From Mycolicibacterium peregrinum (GTDB lineage Bacteria; Actinomycetota; Actinomycetes; Mycobacteriales; Mycobacteriaceae), in contig NZ_LZSO01000026.1 in the NCBI RefSeq assembly GCF_001665785.1, forward strand, positions 1 through 64,000: a stretch of DNA of 64,000 nucleotides, given 5' to 3'. The notes under the pieces were generated by a model, which had not been told where the DNA came from, did no database searches, and saw only the letters and a list, made by a program, of their open reading frames with translations. The position numbers were made by a program, and so were the translations under genes. Positions 22,069 through 31,898 of the stretch are shown piece by piece. The number at the start of each line of letters is the position of its first letter. Positions within the stretch are counted from its first letter, which is position 1.

Positions 22069-22943
22069 ACGATGTCCTGAACACCCCGGCCACTCCGACG
22101 GCCGATCGTGCCGAACCAGCTGCCGCCGTCGGGGATGAGCCGACCACCGGTGACCAGCAGAACCGTTTCCAGGTTCGGCTCACCAACTTCGAGGGACCGT
22201 TCGACCTCCTGTTGCAGCTGATCTTCGCGCACCGCCTCGATGTCACCGAGGTGGCATTGCACCAGGTCACCGACGATTTCATCGCCTACACCAAAGAGAT
22301 CGGCGCCCGGCTCGAACTCGACGAGACCACGACGTTCCTGGTGATCGCTGCGACGCTGCTGGATTTGAAGGCGGCCCGGTTGCTGCCGTCGGGCGAGGTC
22401 CACGACGAGGAGGATCTCGCCCTGCTCGAGGTCCGCGACCTGTTGTTCGCGCGACTGCTGCAGTACCGGGCGTTCAAGCACGTCGCGTTGATGTTCGCCG
22501 AACTGGAGGCCGCGGCGCTGCGCAGCTACCCGCGCGTGGTGTCGCTGGAGGATCGGTTCTCGGACCTGCTGCCCGAGGTGATGCTCGGTGTCGACGCCGG
22601 CAAATTCGCCGAGATCGCGGCTGCCGCCTTCACCCCGCGCCCGGTGCCCACCGTGGGCATCGACCACATCCACGCACCCAAGGTGTCGGTGCCGGAGCAG
22701 GCGCACCGGATCATCGCCCTGCTTGAGCAGCGCGGGATCGGCGAATGGGCAACTTTCTCCGAACTCGTGGCAGAGTGCACCGACGGACTTCAGATCGTCG
22801 GCCGCTTCCTGGCGCTGCTCGAACTGTTCCGAGCCAAGGCGGTAGCATTCGAGCAACCAGAACCGCTTGGAGTGCTCCAGGTTTCGTGGACCGGAGATCG
22901 GCCGACCAGCGAACATCTGGCAACCGCAGATGCGGAAGAATAG
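22065..22943 (+). CDS. scpA: Segregation and condensation protein A
   Basis: A 292-residue kleisin subunit of the SMC-ScpA-ScpB condensin. Its N-terminal signature FQVRLTNFEGPFDLLLQLI follows a disordered ~30-residue tail. TTFLVIAATLLDLKAARLLP and a C-terminal winged-helix region with FLALLELFRAKAVAFEQ are typical. The start is GTG, overlapping the ParA stop. scpB begins 8 bases after its end. Confidence 0.95.
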   Translation: MNDVLNTPATPTADRAEPAAAVGDEPTTGDQQNRFQVRLTNFEGPFDLLLQLIFAHRLDVTEVALHQVTDDFIAYTKEIGARLELDETTTFLVIAATLLDLKAARLLPSGEVHDEEDLALLEVRDLLFARLLQYRAFKHVALMFAELEAAALRSYPRVVSLEDRFSDLLPEVMLGVDAGKFAEIAAAAFTPRPVPTVGIDHIHAPKVSVPEQAHRIIALLEQRGIGEWATFSELVAECTDGLQIVGRFLALLELFRAKAVAFEQPEPLGVLQVSWTGDRPTSEHLATADAEE

Positions 22944-22951
22944 CGAGAACG

Positions 22952-23689
22952 ATGACTGACGAGATCTCCGATTCCGGAGAGCGGTCCGATGATGCCCCGG
23001 GTGAAGCGATCCCGGTCGGAGATGACCTGGGCATCGACGTGGCGACGGTTCCCGAGCTCGAAGACGGTGAACTTGGTGCTGTCCTGGAAGCGTTGTTGCT
23101 GGTGGTGGACACGCCGGTGACGGTGGATGCCCTGGCTTCGGCGACCGAACAGCCTGCCTATCGGGTGATGGCCAAGTTGCGGCTGATGGCCGAGGAGCTT
23201 GCTGCCCGTGACAGCGGCATCGACCTGCGCGAGGCCGCCGGGGGCTGGCGGATGTACACCCGGGCGCGCTACGCCCCGTATGTCGAGCGGCTCCTGCTCG
23301 ACGGCGCGCGGTCCAAGCTGACCCGTGCCGCCCTGGAGACCCTGGCCGTGGTGGCCTACCGGCAGCCGGTGACCCGGGCGCGGGTGAGCGCGGTGCGCGG
23401 CGTGAACGTGGATGCGGTGATGCGGACCCTGGTGGCGCGCGGTCTGATCACCGAGGCGGGCACCGATCCGGATTCGGGTGCGGCCGCGTTCGCCACCACC
23501 GAGTTGTTCCTGGAGCGGCTCGGCCTGACATCCCTATCCGATCTGCCCGACATCGCGCCGCTGCTGCCCGATGTCGACGTGATCGACGATCTGAGCGAAT
23601 CTCTCGGTGACGAGCCGCGTTTCGCCAAACTCAACGGCGGCTCGCCCGGTGGCAACCAGCCGATGGCCTTCGATGTGGACAAGGACTGA
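22952..23689 (+). CDS. scpB: Segregation and condensation protein B
   Basis: A 245-residue protein with an acidic N-terminal tail of about 30 residues. Two winged-helix domains follow: LGAVLEALLLVVDTPVTVDAL and then TRAALETLAVVAYRQPVTRA, a strongly conserved ScpB motif. The RGVNVDAVMRTLVARGLI segment completes the second domain. The ATG at 22952 follows scpA and fits the family start. It acts with ScpA and SMC in chromosome compaction. The rluB start follows 1 base after the stop. Confidence 0.95.
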   Translation: MTDEISDSGERSDDAPGEAIPVGDDLGIDVATVPELEDGELGAVLEALLLVVDTPVTVDALASATEQPAYRVMAKLRLMAEELAARDSGIDLREAAGGWRMYTRARYAPYVERLLLDGARSKLTRAALETLAVVAYRQPVTRARVSAVRGVNVDAVMRTLVARGLITEAGTDPDSGAAAFATTELFLERLGLTSLSDLPDIAPLLPDVDVIDDLSESLGDEPRFAKLNGGSPGGNQPMAFDVDKD

Positions 23690-23690
23690 C

Positions 23691-24431
23691 ATGGCTGAAG
23701 AGGGCGTACGGCTGCAGAAAGTGTTGTCCCAGGCGGGAGTTGCCTCCCGGCGGGTGGCCGAGCGGATGATCACCGACGGCCGCGTGGAGGTCGACGGACG
23801 GCTGGTGACCGAGCTCGGTACCCGGGTCGACCCGGCGACGGCCGAGATCCGGGTGGACGGCTCCCGGGTGGTCATCGATGACACGCTGGTCTACCTGGCG
23901 ATCAACAAGCCGATCGGCATGCTGTCCACGATGTCGGACGAGCGGGGCCGCCCCTGTGTGGGAGATCTCGTGGAGCACCGGGTTCGGGGCAACAAGAAGC
24001 TGTTCCACGTCGGTCGGCTCGACGCCGACACCGAGGGGCTGCTGCTGCTCACCAATGACGGGGAGCTCGCCCACCGGCTGATGCACCCGTCGTACGAGAT
24101 CCCCAAGACCTACGTGGCGACCGTGATCGGCACGGTGCCGCGCGGTCTCGGCAAGAAGCTGCGCGCCGGTGTCGAACTGGATGACGGTCCGGCGCATGTC
24201 GATGACTTCGCGGTGGTGGACACGGTTCCGGGCAAGACCCTGGTGAAGGTCACCTTGCACGAGGGCCGCAATCGCATCGTGCGGCGCATGTTGGCCGCGG
24301 TGGATTTCCCGGTGCAGGAGTTGGTCCGCACCGACATCGGTTCGGTGGCGCTGGGGGACCAGCGGCCGGGCAGTATCAGGGTGCTCAGCCGCAAGGAAAT
24401 CGGCGAGCTTTATCAGGCGGTGGGAATGTGA
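23691..24431 (+). CDS. rluB: 23S rRNA pseudouridine synthase, RluB/RsuA family
   Basis: A 246-residue enzyme. The N-terminal S4 domain starts [19 protein letters not shown]. The catalytic Asp lies in [19 protein letters not shown], a hallmark of the RsuA/RluB/E/F family. A C-terminal segment has [17 protein letters not shown]. By synteny it matches Rv1711, and it probably modifies helix 90 region of 23S rRNA. It overlaps cmk by GTGA. Confidence 0.93.
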   Translation: MAEEGVRLQKVLSQAGVASRRVAERMITDGRVEVDGRLVTELGTRVDPATAEIRVDGSRVVIDDTLVYLAINKPIGMLSTMSDERGRPCVGDLVEHRVRGNKKLFHVGRLDADTEGLLLLTNDGELAHRLMHPSYEIPKTYVATVIGTVPRGLGKKLRAGVELDDGPAHVDDFAVVDTVPGKTLVKVTLHEGRNRIVRRMLAAVDFPVQELVRTDIGSVALGDQRPGSIRVLSRKEIGELYQAVGM

Positions 24432-25114
24432 GCGGGTCTCTGGTGGTGGCGGTCGATGGGCCGGCGGGAACCGGGAAGTCTTCGGTTTCAAGAGGTTTGG
24501 CGCAAGCCCTTGGTGCGAGCTACCTGGACACCGGCGCGATGTACCGCATCGTCACGTTGGCGGTGTTACGCGCCGGGGCCGATCTGGACGATGCCGAGGC
24601 CATCGACGCGGTGGCCTCGGGCGCGGTGATCGGGGTGGGTTCGGACCCCGCTGAGGACCGCGCGTTCCTGGCCGGTGAAGACGTCTCGGGCGAGATCCGT
24701 GGTGACCAGGTGGCCCGCGCGGTGTCGGCGGTCTCGGCCGTACCCGGGGTGCGTGCCCGGCTGGTCGAGTTGCAGCGCGAATTGGCCTTGGCGGGTGGAC
24801 GTGTGGTGGTCGAAGGCCGCGACATCGGCACCGTGGTGCTGCCCAAGGCCGACGTGAAGATCTTTCTGACCGCCTCGGCCGAGGAGCGGGCCCGGCGCCG
24901 CAACGCCCAGAACATCGCGAGCGGTCTGCCCGACGACTATGCGACGGTGCTCGCCGACGTGCAGCGGCGCGATCACCTGGATTCCACGCGGGCCGTTTCC
25001 CCGTTGCGGGCAGCCGAGGATGCACTGGTGGTCGACACCAGTGACATGGACCAAACACAGGTCGTGACACACCTTCTCGACCTGGTGACCCAGCATGCGG
25101 GGGTGCGCCGATGA
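24428..25114 (+). CDS. cmk: Cytidylate kinase
   Basis: A 228-residue NMP kinase that converts CMP or dCMP to the diphosphate. The P-loop is [17 protein letters not shown], followed by YLDTGAMYR and [21 protein letters not shown], all typical of bacterial CMP kinases. The start is GTG, within the rluB stop, and the end overlaps der by ATGA. Length matches the family. Confidence 0.95.
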   Translation: MSGSLVVAVDGPAGTGKSSVSRGLAQALGASYLDTGAMYRIVTLAVLRAGADLDDAEAIDAVASGAVIGVGSDPAEDRAFLAGEDVSGEIRGDQVARAVSAVSAVPGVRARLVELQRELALAGGRVVVEGRDIGTVVLPKADVKIFLTASAEERARRRNAQNIASGLPDDYATVLADVQRRDHLDSTRAVSPLRAAEDALVVDTSDMDQTQVVTHLLDLVTQHAGVRR

Positions 25115-26532
25115 GCGACTCTGATGGTGACGGCACCTGGTCGGACGAGAGCGACTGGGAGTTCAGCGACGAGGTCGCCGAAGTTCTCGAGGAGGCCGCC
25201 GCGCCGCCTCCGGTCGTGGCCGTCGTCGGCAGGCCCAACGTCGGGAAATCGACTCTGGTGAACCGGATCCTGGGGCGGCGCGAAGCCGTCGTGCAGGACA
25301 TTCCCGGAGTGACCCGCGACCGGGTGTCGTATGACGCGAATTGGCTGAACCGCCGGTTCATGGTGCAGGACACCGGGGGATGGGAACCCGACGCCAAGGG
25401 TCTGCAGCAGCTGGTGGCCGATCAGGCACTGGTGGCGATGCGCACCGCTGACGCGATCATCCTCGTCGTCGATGCCGTCGTCGGTGCCACGTCGGCCGAC
25501 GAGGCCGCGGCTCGGATGCTGCGCAAGTCGGGCAAGCCGGTTTTCCTGGCGGCCAACAAGGTTGACACGCAGCGCGGTGAGTCCGACGCCGCGGCGCTGT
25601 GGTCGCTGGGCATCGGTGAGCCGCACGCGATCAGTGCCATGCACGGCCGCGGTGTGGCCGATCTGCTCGACACGGTGATGGAGAAGCTGCCCGAGGTCTC
25701 CGAGGTGGGTGGCAGCGGTGTGGGCGGCCCACGCCGCGTGGCGCTGGTGGGCAAGCCGAACGTCGGCAAGAGCTCATTGCTGAACCGTCTGGCCGGTGAC
25801 GAGCGTTCGGTGGTGCACGACGTCGCGGGCACAACCGTCGACCCCGTCGACTCGCTGATCGAATTGGGCGGCAAGACTTGGCGATTCGTCGACACAGCGG
25901 GTCTGCGCCGCAAGGTCGGACAGGCCAGCGGACACGAGTTCTACGCCTCGGTGCGCACCCACGGCGCGATCGATGCGGCCGAAGTCGCGATCATGCTGAT
26001 CGATGCGTCCCAGCCGTTGACCGAGCAGGACCTGCGGGTGCTGTCGATGGTGATCGAGGCCGGGCGTGCCCTGGTCATCGCGTTCAACAAGTGGGACCTG
26101 GTCGACGAGGACCGGCGATACCTGCTGGACAAGGAGATCGACCGGGAACTGGTGCAGGTCCAGTGGGCGCCGCGGGTCAACATCTCGGCCATGACCGGCC
26201 GGGCGGTGCAGAAGCTGGTGCCTGCCCTGGAGACGTCGCTGGCGTCCTGGGACAAGCGGATCTCGACCGGACAGCTCAACAACTTCCTCAAGGAGATCGT
26301 GGCCGCGACACCGCCGCCGGTGCGCGGCGGCAAGCAGCCCAAGATCCTGTTCGCCACCCAGGCGGCGACTCGGCCCCCGACGTTCGTGTTGTTCACCTCC
26401 GGGTTCCTGGAGGCCGGTTACCGCCGGTTCCTGGAGCGCCGGCTGCGTGAGCAGTTCGGTTTCGAGGGCAGCCCGGTGAAGATCAACGTCCGGGTCCGCG
26501 AGAAGCGTGGAGCACCCAAGAAGAAGCGCTGA
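25111..26532 (+). CDS. der: Ribosome-assembly GTPase Der
   Basis: A 473-residue GTPase with two consecutive G domains and a KH-like C-terminal domain. The first has [13 protein letters not shown] and NKVD; the second has [21 protein letters not shown] and NKWD. The C-terminal part has [13 protein letters not shown] and [14 protein letters not shown]. It matures the 50S subunit. An acidic N-terminal tail of about 30 residues is usual in actinobacteria. It ends the parA-der operon. Confidence 0.96.
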   Translation: MSDSDGDGTWSDESDWEFSDEVAEVLEEAAAPPPVVAVVGRPNVGKSTLVNRILGRREAVVQDIPGVTRDRVSYDANWLNRRFMVQDTGGWEPDAKGLQQLVADQALVAMRTADAIILVVDAVVGATSADEAAARMLRKSGKPVFLAANKVDTQRGESDAAALWSLGIGEPHAISAMHGRGVADLLDTVMEKLPEVSEVGGSGVGGPRRVALVGKPNVGKSSLLNRLAGDERSVVHDVAGTTVDPVDSLIELGGKTWRFVDTAGLRRKVGQASGHEFYASVRTHGAIDAAEVAIMLIDASQPLTEQDLRVLSMVIEAGRALVIAFNKWDLVDEDRRYLLDKEIDRELVQVQWAPRVNISAMTGRAVQKLVPALETSLASWDKRISTGQLNNFLKEIVAATPPPVRGGKQPKILFATQAATRPPTFVLFTSGFLEAGYRRFLERRLREQFGFEGSPVKINVRVREKRGAPKKKR

Positions 26533-26554
26533 ACCGGCCGATAGGCTGACCCGA

Positions 26555-27337
26555 GTGTCCGTCACCCACATGATCCTGATCGCGCTGGCCGGTGTCGGTG
26601 CAGGTGCGATCAACGCCGTAGTCGGGTCCGGCACGCTGATCACCTTCCCCACGCTCGTGGCGTTGGGGATTCCGCCGGTCACCTCGACGATGTCCAATGC
26701 CGTCGGTCTGGTCGCCGGCGGTGTCTCCGGCACCTGGGGCTATCGCCGGGAGCTGCGTGGCCAGTGGAAGCGGCTGCGCTGGCAGATCCCGGGATCGCTG
26801 ATCGGCGCCGGCCTCGGCTCCTGGCTGCTGCTGCACCTGCCGGAAAAGGTGTTCGTCGCGGTCGTGCCCGTATTGCTGATCCTGGCGCTGATACTGGTCG
26901 TCGTCGGCCCTCGGATCCAGGCGTGGGTACGGAACCGTGCCGAGGAGTCCGGGCAGTCCGCCGACCACGTCAGCCCGCGTCGCATGGCGGTGCTGGTGAT
27001 CGGCACGTTCGCCGTCGGCGTCTATGGCGGCTATTTCACCGCAGCCCAGGGGATCCTGCTGATCGCGGTGATGGGTGCGCTGCTGCCGGAGTCGATCCAA
27101 CGGATGAACGCTGCCAAGAATCTTCTGTCGCTGTTGGTCAACATCGTGGCGGCGCTCGCGTACACGATCGTCGCGTTCGACCGGATCAGCTGGGTGGCGG
27201 CGGGACTGATCGCCGTCGGGTCGCTGATCGGTGGTTTCCTCGGCGCGCACTACGGGCGCCGGCTGTCGCCGAATGCGCTGCGCGCCGTGATCGTGGTGGT
27301 GGGACTGATCGGGCTCTACCGGTTGCTGAGCCTCTAG
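26555..27337 (+). CDS. TauE/SafE family membrane permease
   Basis: A 260-residue integral membrane protein with seven to eight hydrophobic helices. It opens HMILIALAGVGAGAINAVVGSGTLITFPTL in pieces, where GAGxxNxxVGSGTL is typical of the first repeat of TauE/SafE (DUF81) carriers. NAAKNLLSLLVNIVAAL marks the second half. The GTG start at 26555 is chosen over a longer frame that lies inside der. These proteins export sulfite, sulfoacetate or other organic anions; the substrate here is unknown. Confidence 0.88.
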   Translation: MSVTHMILIALAGVGAGAINAVVGSGTLITFPTLVALGIPPVTSTMSNAVGLVAGGVSGTWGYRRELRGQWKRLRWQIPGSLIGAGLGSWLLLHLPEKVFVAVVPVLLILALILVVVGPRIQAWVRNRAEESGQSADHVSPRRMAVLVIGTFAVGVYGGYFTAAQGILLIAVMGALLPESIQRMNAAKNLLSLLVNIVAALAYTIVAFDRISWVAAGLIAVGSLIGGFLGAHYGRRLSPNALRAVIVVVGLIGLYRLLSL

Positions 27338-27405
27338 GGCCAAGGCTTGCCTGTGCGAAGCCTCAGGTAAAGTCACGTCAACTGTCGAGCAGGAAGGGGT
27401 GACCG

Positions 27406-27516
27406 GTGGCTGAACGCGCCTACCGCACCGCACCGTCTGCTCTGGCTGCCCTCGAGCCCTTCTGGCCGTCGCGCCGGTTGATGGCTTTCGACGAGTGGTG
27501 TCGCGCGGGTCGGTAG
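27406..27516 (+). CDS. Possible 36-residue small protein
   Basis: A GTG-started frame has AGGAAGG 8 bases upstream and ends in TAG. The predicted peptide opens MAERAYRTAPSALAAL and contains EPFWPSRRLMAFDEWC. The ribosome site and absence of rare codons suggest it is translated. It lies between the two TauE/SafE genes, 64 bases before the second. It could be a small protein or a leader peptide. No family was recognised. Confidence 0.4.
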   Translation: MAERAYRTAPSALAALEPFWPSRRLMAFDEWCRAGR

Positions 27517-27580
27517 ACACGCGCCCAACCTTCCGTCGGGTCGCCCGGGGCGGTGACCACAATCGAAAGCAGCCGAACCC

Positions 27581-28498
27581 ATGCGTTCGCTTCTGATCTT
27601 CACGCTCGTCGGCCTCGGGGCCCAGTTGGTCGACGGTGCGCTCGGGATGGCCTTCGGTGTGACTGCCTCGACTCTGCTGGTGCTCAGCGGGGTGGCGTCG
27701 GCACAGGCCAGCGCCGCAGTGCACCTGGCTGAGGTCGGAACCACGCTCGCGTCGGCGGTGTCGCACTGGCGCTTCAAGAACATCGACTGGCCGATGGTCG
27801 CCAAGCTCGGGATCCCCGGGGCGGCAGGTGCATTCGCAGGTGCGACGGTGCTGTCGGCACTGTCGACGGAATCGGCCGCGCCGCTCATGGCGGCGATCCT
27901 GCTCGGCATCGGGCTTTACGTGCTGTTGCGTTTCTCGCTGGGCACGCCGCTGAGCCTCGGCGAACACGGCACCAGTCACAGTGCCAAGTTCCTGGCGCCG
28001 CTCGGCTTGTTCGGCGGGTTCATCGACGCCTCCGGTGGCGGCGGCTGGGGTCCTGTGACCACCAGCACCCTGCTGTCGCAGGGCAAGACGGCACCGCGGA
28101 CCGTGATCGGTTCGGTCAGCGCCTCGGAGTTCCTGGTGTCGGTGTCGGCGTCGATCGGCTTTCTGGTCGGGCTGCGCCAAGAGTTCCTGGAGAACTGGCC
28201 TGTGGTGCTCGGGCTGATGGTCGGCGGGGTGATCGCTGCGCCGGTTGCCGCGTGGTTGGTCAGCCGGATCAACCCGGCCCTGCTCGGTACCGCTGTCGGC
28301 GGGGTCATCCTGCTGACCAACAGCCAGAAACTGGTGCACTACTTCGGCGTGCATTGGCCGTGGTCGACGCTGATCTACACGCTCATCGTGGCGGGGTGGG
28401 CAGCCATGGTGGTCCGCGCTTGGAAGACGTCGCGCGCGCCGCGCGATGTGGATGATTCGGTCGTCACCACGGTCGAAGAGCCGGCGGCACGCGGCTAG
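27581..28498 (+). CDS. TauE/SafE family membrane permease, second copy
   Basis: A 305-residue membrane protein of the same family as the 26555-27337 product but only distantly similar. It opens LIFTLVGLGAQLVDGALGMA and contains LFGGFIDASGGGGWGPVTTS, the central motif of this carrier family. It has eight likely helices and a short acidic cytoplasmic tail. It ends directly against the convergent GntR gene. Substrate unknown; sulfur or organosulfonate anions are possible. Confidence 0.88.
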   Translation: MRSLLIFTLVGLGAQLVDGALGMAFGVTASTLLVLSGVASAQASAAVHLAEVGTTLASAVSHWRFKNIDWPMVAKLGIPGAAGAFAGATVLSALSTESAAPLMAAILLGIGLYVLLRFSLGTPLSLGEHGTSHSAKFLAPLGLFGGFIDASGGGGWGPVTTSTLLSQGKTAPRTVIGSVSASEFLVSVSASIGFLVGLRQEFLENWPVVLGLMVGGVIAAPVAAWLVSRINPALLGTAVGGVILLTNSQKLVHYFGVHWPWSTLIYTLIVAGWAAMVVRAWKTSRAPRDVDDSVVTTVEEPAARG

Positions 28499-29260
28499 CT
28501 AGCCGGACTCCTTCGCGGGTCGTGACAGACCCACGTACATGGTCTGATGCAACGACAGCACGTGATTGCGGGCAATCTCGGAGGCCGCCCGGCAGTCGCG
28601 TCGGCGCAGCGCTTCCACCAATCGGGCATGTTCTCGGTTGGACTCGTGCAGGTAGCTGATCGGGTAGGGAATGAAGTAGCGGTACAGCCCGTGCAGCACG
28701 TCGCAGTAGCTGTGCATCGCCCAGTCGAGACCGCTTGCCGCCGTGACCGATTCGTGGAAACGCTGATCGGCGGTGTGGAAGCCCGTCCAGTCGGTGGTCC
28801 TGGCCGCCTCGTCGACGATCGCCGAGAGCGCGTCGAGCTGCTCATCGGTGGCGGCCTGCGCCGCAGCCGCACTGAGGGCGTCCTCGGCCAGCGCGCGTAG
28901 GTCGATGAGGCGGCGTACCTCGGCGGCATCGGCACGGAAGGTGGCCGAGGGGTGATCTGTTCCGGCGTCCACCCGGGCGCCGCTGTGGGCGACAAAGGTG
29001 CCGCCGACCCGGCCACGACGGCGGACCACCACGCCCTCGTCGGCCATCGACTGCAAGGCCCGGCGGACCGTCGCGACGCTGACGTCGAGGGCGGCGGCGA
29101 TGTCGGGTTCGGCGGGTAGCCGTTCCCCCTTGGTCATGAGGCCCAGTTCGATGGCCAGTCCGAGGCGGGCCCGCACCGTATCGGCGGCGCTGAGCCGGGT
29201 GATGCCCGCGACGGCGGGGGCGTTGAGCGCCGGATGCGCCTCACCGACCTGCAACGTCAT
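28499..29260 (-). CDS. GntR-family regulator with FCD domain
   Basis: A 253-residue regulator. The winged helix-turn-helix (about 25-85) has LGLAIELGLMTKGERLPAEP and LDVSVATVRRALQSMADEGVV. The FCD ligand domain follows, with EVRRLIDLRALAEDALSAAA and metal-binding His residues in FHESV and NHVLSLH. It is divergent from the nitrilase-permease pair across a 98-bp gap that holds a palindrome (29292-29308). It is probably a repressor of those genes released by the transported or hydrolysed compound. Confidence 0.92.
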   Translation of the reverse strand: MTLQVGEAHPALNAPAVAGITRLSAADTVRARLGLAIELGLMTKGERLPAEPDIAAALDVSVATVRRALQSMADEGVVVRRRGRVGGTFVAHSGARVDAGTDHPSATFRADAAEVRRLIDLRALAEDALSAAAAQAATDEQLDALSAIVDEAARTTDWTGFHTADQRFHESVTAASGLDWAMHSYCDVLHGLYRYFIPYPISYLHESNREHARLVEALRRRDCRAASEIARNHVLSLHQTMYVGLSRPAKESG

Positions 29261-29291
29261 GCGCCTCAGCGTACGTCAGCTATTGCTCTAT

Positions 29292-29308
29292 TTGTTCATG
29301 CTGAACTA
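29292..29308. promoter_or_regulatory. Palindrome, candidate GntR operator
   Basis: GTTCA-TGC-TGAAC (29294-29306), extended to TTGTTCATGCTGAACTA, is a clean inverted repeat with AT flanks in the divergent gap between the GntR gene and the nitrilase gene. Spacing and symmetry fit a dimeric FadR/GntR site. Binding is inferred. Confidence 0.55.
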
Positions 29309-29358
29309 ATATCTGACTAAATTCGCTCATTCTGGGTTATTAATGCTTCGGAGGTCCT

Positions 29359-30249
29359 GTGTCCGGATCGATCACGGTGGCCGGCGTCCAGGCGGCCCCG
29401 CTCGACATCGCGGGCCTGCCGGTGTTCGGTCGGCAGGACACCGTCACGCAGTTCACGGCCGACGTGCTGCGGGTGCGGTCAGCGGTGACCGGTCCGGCAC
29501 TGATCGTCTATCCCGAGATCCACCTGTTCGGTACCGAAGACACCGGCATGCTGGCCACTGCGGCAGAACCACTGGACGGTCCATTGATCGCCGCCCTCGG
29601 CGAGGTGGCGCGCGCCGCCGATGCCTGGCTGGTTCCCGGCTCGGTGTGCGAGCTGGGGGAGAACGGTGAATTATTCAACACCGCACCGGTTTTCGCTCCC
29701 GACGGCCGGCTCGTGGCCTCCTACCGCAAGATCTTCCCCTGGCGACCGTTCGAGAAGTACACGCCGGGCGACCAATTCGTCACCGTAGACATTCCTGACG
29801 TCGGCCGACTCGGGCTGTCCATCTGTTATGACGCCTGGTTCCCTGAGGTGAGCCGCCATCTGGCCTGGATGGGCGCCGACGTGATCGTCAACGTCGTCAA
29901 GACCACCACCGAGGACCGGAGTCAGGAACTGGTCTTGGCTCGTGCCAATTCGATTGTGAACCAAGTCTTCACGGTGAGTGTCAACTGCGCCGGACCGGTG
30001 GGCAAGGGGCGCGGCCTCATCGTCGACCCCGAAGGCGCTGTGCTCCAGGAGACCCCGGGCGCAGCCCCGGATGTGCTCTGCCAGCACATCGATTTCGGGG
30101 CCGTCGCCGCGGTACGTGAGCGTGGAACCGCCGGTACCAACCGGATGTGGGACCAGTTCGGACCGTCGGACCGTCCGATCGGGCTGCCGCTGTACCAGGG
30201 TCGAATCGACCCACAGCGTTGGTCACCGTCGAAGCGCCACGCCAACTGA
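29359..30249 (+). CDS. Carbon-nitrogen hydrolase (nitrilase superfamily amidase)
   Basis: A 296-residue nitrilase-fold enzyme with a GTG start and GGAGG 4 bases upstream. The catalytic triad is visible: Glu in IVYPEIHLFG, Lys in SYRKIFPW and Cys in GLSICYDAWFPE. It is the usual length for an aliphatic amidase or N-carbamoyl hydrolase. It is followed by an amino acid permease 11 bases downstream, so uptake and hydrolysis of an amide-containing compound is the likely joint role. Confidence 0.92.
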   Translation: MSGSITVAGVQAAPLDIAGLPVFGRQDTVTQFTADVLRVRSAVTGPALIVYPEIHLFGTEDTGMLATAAEPLDGPLIAALGEVARAADAWLVPGSVCELGENGELFNTAPVFAPDGRLVASYRKIFPWRPFEKYTPGDQFVTVDIPDVGRLGLSICYDAWFPEVSRHLAWMGADVIVNVVKTTTEDRSQELVLARANSIVNQVFTVSVNCAGPVGKGRGLIVDPEGAVLQETPGAAPDVLCQHIDFGAVAAVRERGTAGTNRMWDQFGPSDRPIGLPLYQGRIDPQRWSPSKRHAN

Positions 30250-30260
30250 AAGGCACCGCC

Positions 30261-31637
30261 ATGACACCACCGCCTGCCGGGCAACCGACGCTGGTGCGCG
30301 CCCTCGGGTTGCGCTCGCTGGTGCTCTTCGGCCTGGCCTACATGACGCCGCTGATCGTGCTCGGCATCTTCGGCGTGATCGCTTCCACCACCGCCGGAGC
30401 GTCGGCGTCGGCCTACCTGATCGCGCTGGCGGCCATGCTGTTCACCGCGTCCAGCTACGGCAGGATGGCGGCCGCGTATCCGGTGTCGGGGTCGGCCTAC
30501 ACCTACGTGCGCCGCACCATCGACCCACGCGTCGGATTCCTCACCGGCTGGGCGGTATTGCTGGACTATCTGTTCCTGCCCATGGTCATCTGGCTGATCG
30601 GCGCCGCATATCTGGACGCTCAATTCCCGGGCATACCCGGCTGGCTGTGGGTGCTGGGATTCATCCTCATCACCACCGCGCTCAACGTAATCGGCATCAA
30701 GGTCGCCGATAAGGCCAACTATCTGCTGATGGCTTTCCAACTGTTGGTCATCGGGTTGTTCGTGGCGCTGTCGGTCGCCTCCGTCGTCCGCAGCAGCGGT
30801 GCCGGCGGTCTGGTCAGTGCGAGTCCGTTCACCGGGATCGGCGCCGGCATCGGGGGTGTGACGGCCGGCGCGGCCATCGCGGCCTACTCCTTCCTCGGAT
30901 TCGACGCCGTCACCACCTTCACCGAGGAAGCCGTCGAACCGCGCAAGAACATGCCCCGCGCCATCTTGCTGATCGCACTGATCGGCGGCGCCATCTTCCT
31001 GGTCATCGCATACACGACCCAATTGGTGCACCCTGGTGGGGAATTCGCCGATTCCTCGTCGGCGGCCCTGGAGATCGCCAAGCAGATCGGTGGCAACTTG
31101 TTCGGGGCAGTGTTCCTCGCGGGCCTGATCCTCGCCCAGTTCGCGTCCGGCATCGCCGCACAGGCCTCCGCATCCCGGCTGCTGTTCGCCATGGGCCGCG
31201 ACGGCACCCTGCCCCGGTCGGTGTTCGGCACGTTGAGCGCCAAATTCCGTACCCCGGCGGCCAACCTGGTGATGGTCGGTGCGGTAGGCCTGCTGGCGAT
31301 GTTCCTCGACGTGGCCACCTCGACGTCATTCATCAACTTCGGGGCGTTCGTCGCGTTCACCCTGGTGAACGTGTCGGTCATCGTCTACTACTTCCGCCAC
31401 CGGGCCGCCGGTGAGTCGCACAACCCGCTGCTCTACGTCGTGGCGCCGGTGATCGGTGCGGTCATCACGTCGTATCTGCTGCTGCAGCTCGACTCACGGG
31501 CGATCGTCCTGGGGCTCTGTTGGCTGGGCCTCGGCATCGTCGTGCTGGGCGTGACGAGTCGCGGTTTCAGGACGCTGCCACCTGAGATTGCCGTCGACGA
31601 CGCGGAGGCGACGACCGCCGAAACCGCAGCCCAGTGA
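30261..31637 (+). CDS. APC superfamily amino acid/amine permease
   Basis: A 458-residue transporter with about 12 helices. The first helix region LGLRSLVLFGLAYMTPLIVLG is typical of APC carriers, and AAYSFLGFDAVTTFTEEAVEPRKNMPRA is the conserved consensus between helices 6 and 8. The start ATG follows the nitrilase by 11 bases. The C-terminal tail is short and acidic. It probably imports the amine or amino acid handled by the nitrilase. Confidence 0.93.
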   Translation: MTPPPAGQPTLVRALGLRSLVLFGLAYMTPLIVLGIFGVIASTTAGASASAYLIALAAMLFTASSYGRMAAAYPVSGSAYTYVRRTIDPRVGFLTGWAVLLDYLFLPMVIWLIGAAYLDAQFPGIPGWLWVLGFILITTALNVIGIKVADKANYLLMAFQLLVIGLFVALSVASVVRSSGAGGLVSASPFTGIGAGIGGVTAGAAIAAYSFLGFDAVTTFTEEAVEPRKNMPRAILLIALIGGAIFLVIAYTTQLVHPGGEFADSSSAALEIAKQIGGNLFGAVFLAGLILAQFASGIAAQASASRLLFAMGRDGTLPRSVFGTLSAKFRTPAANLVMVGAVGLLAMFLDVATSTSFINFGAFVAFTLVNVSVIVYYFRHRAAGESHNPLLYVVAPVIGAVITSYLLLQLDSRAIVLGLCWLGLGIVVLGVTSRGFRTLPPEIAVDDAEATTAETAAQ

Positions 31638-31728
31638 GGGGTGGCCTGTGACGGGTGGGGCGGATTGCGAGAACGGCGGGCGGCTACGGTAAGCTTTCGA
31701 CTCGCTGCCGGTGCAAGCCGGAAGCACG

Positions 31729-31804
<76 letters not shown>

Positions 31805-31818
31805 GAGAGTTAGCAGTT

Positions 31819-31854
31819 CAGAGGCGGTTCCGGAGAGATCCGGGACCGCCTCTG
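31819..31854 (+). terminator. Strong hairpin just downstream of the tRNA, inside the element
   Basis: CAGAGGCGGT (31819-31828) pairs perfectly with ACCGCCTCTG (31845-31854), with an inner pairing CCGGA/TCCGG. No long T-run follows (TTGCGTTG). It could end the tRNA transcript in place of the original terminator, which now lies beyond attR, or serve the convergent integrase gene. Confidence 0.55.
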
Positions 31855-31872
31855 TTGCGTTGAGGCAGCCTT

Positions 31873-31895
31873 GGATAGCAACGTGGATAGCAACG
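31873..31895. repeat. Paired GGATAGCAACG repeats, likely integrase arm site (left)
   Basis: Two copies of GGATAGCAACG separated by one T occupy 31873-31895, 3 bases from the integrase stop and 68 bases from the core repeat. The same 23-bp block is at 59874-59896 inside the other end. Position and tandem structure fit arm-type binding sites for the integrase N-terminal domain. Confidence 0.75.
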
Positions 31896-31898
31896 GCC

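Noticed and set aside
27406..27516. Cysteine-rich leader peptide controlling the sulfur-linked carrier
   Set aside because: The frame has only one Cys, so a cysteine-attenuation leader is not supported; it is kept only as a possible small protein.
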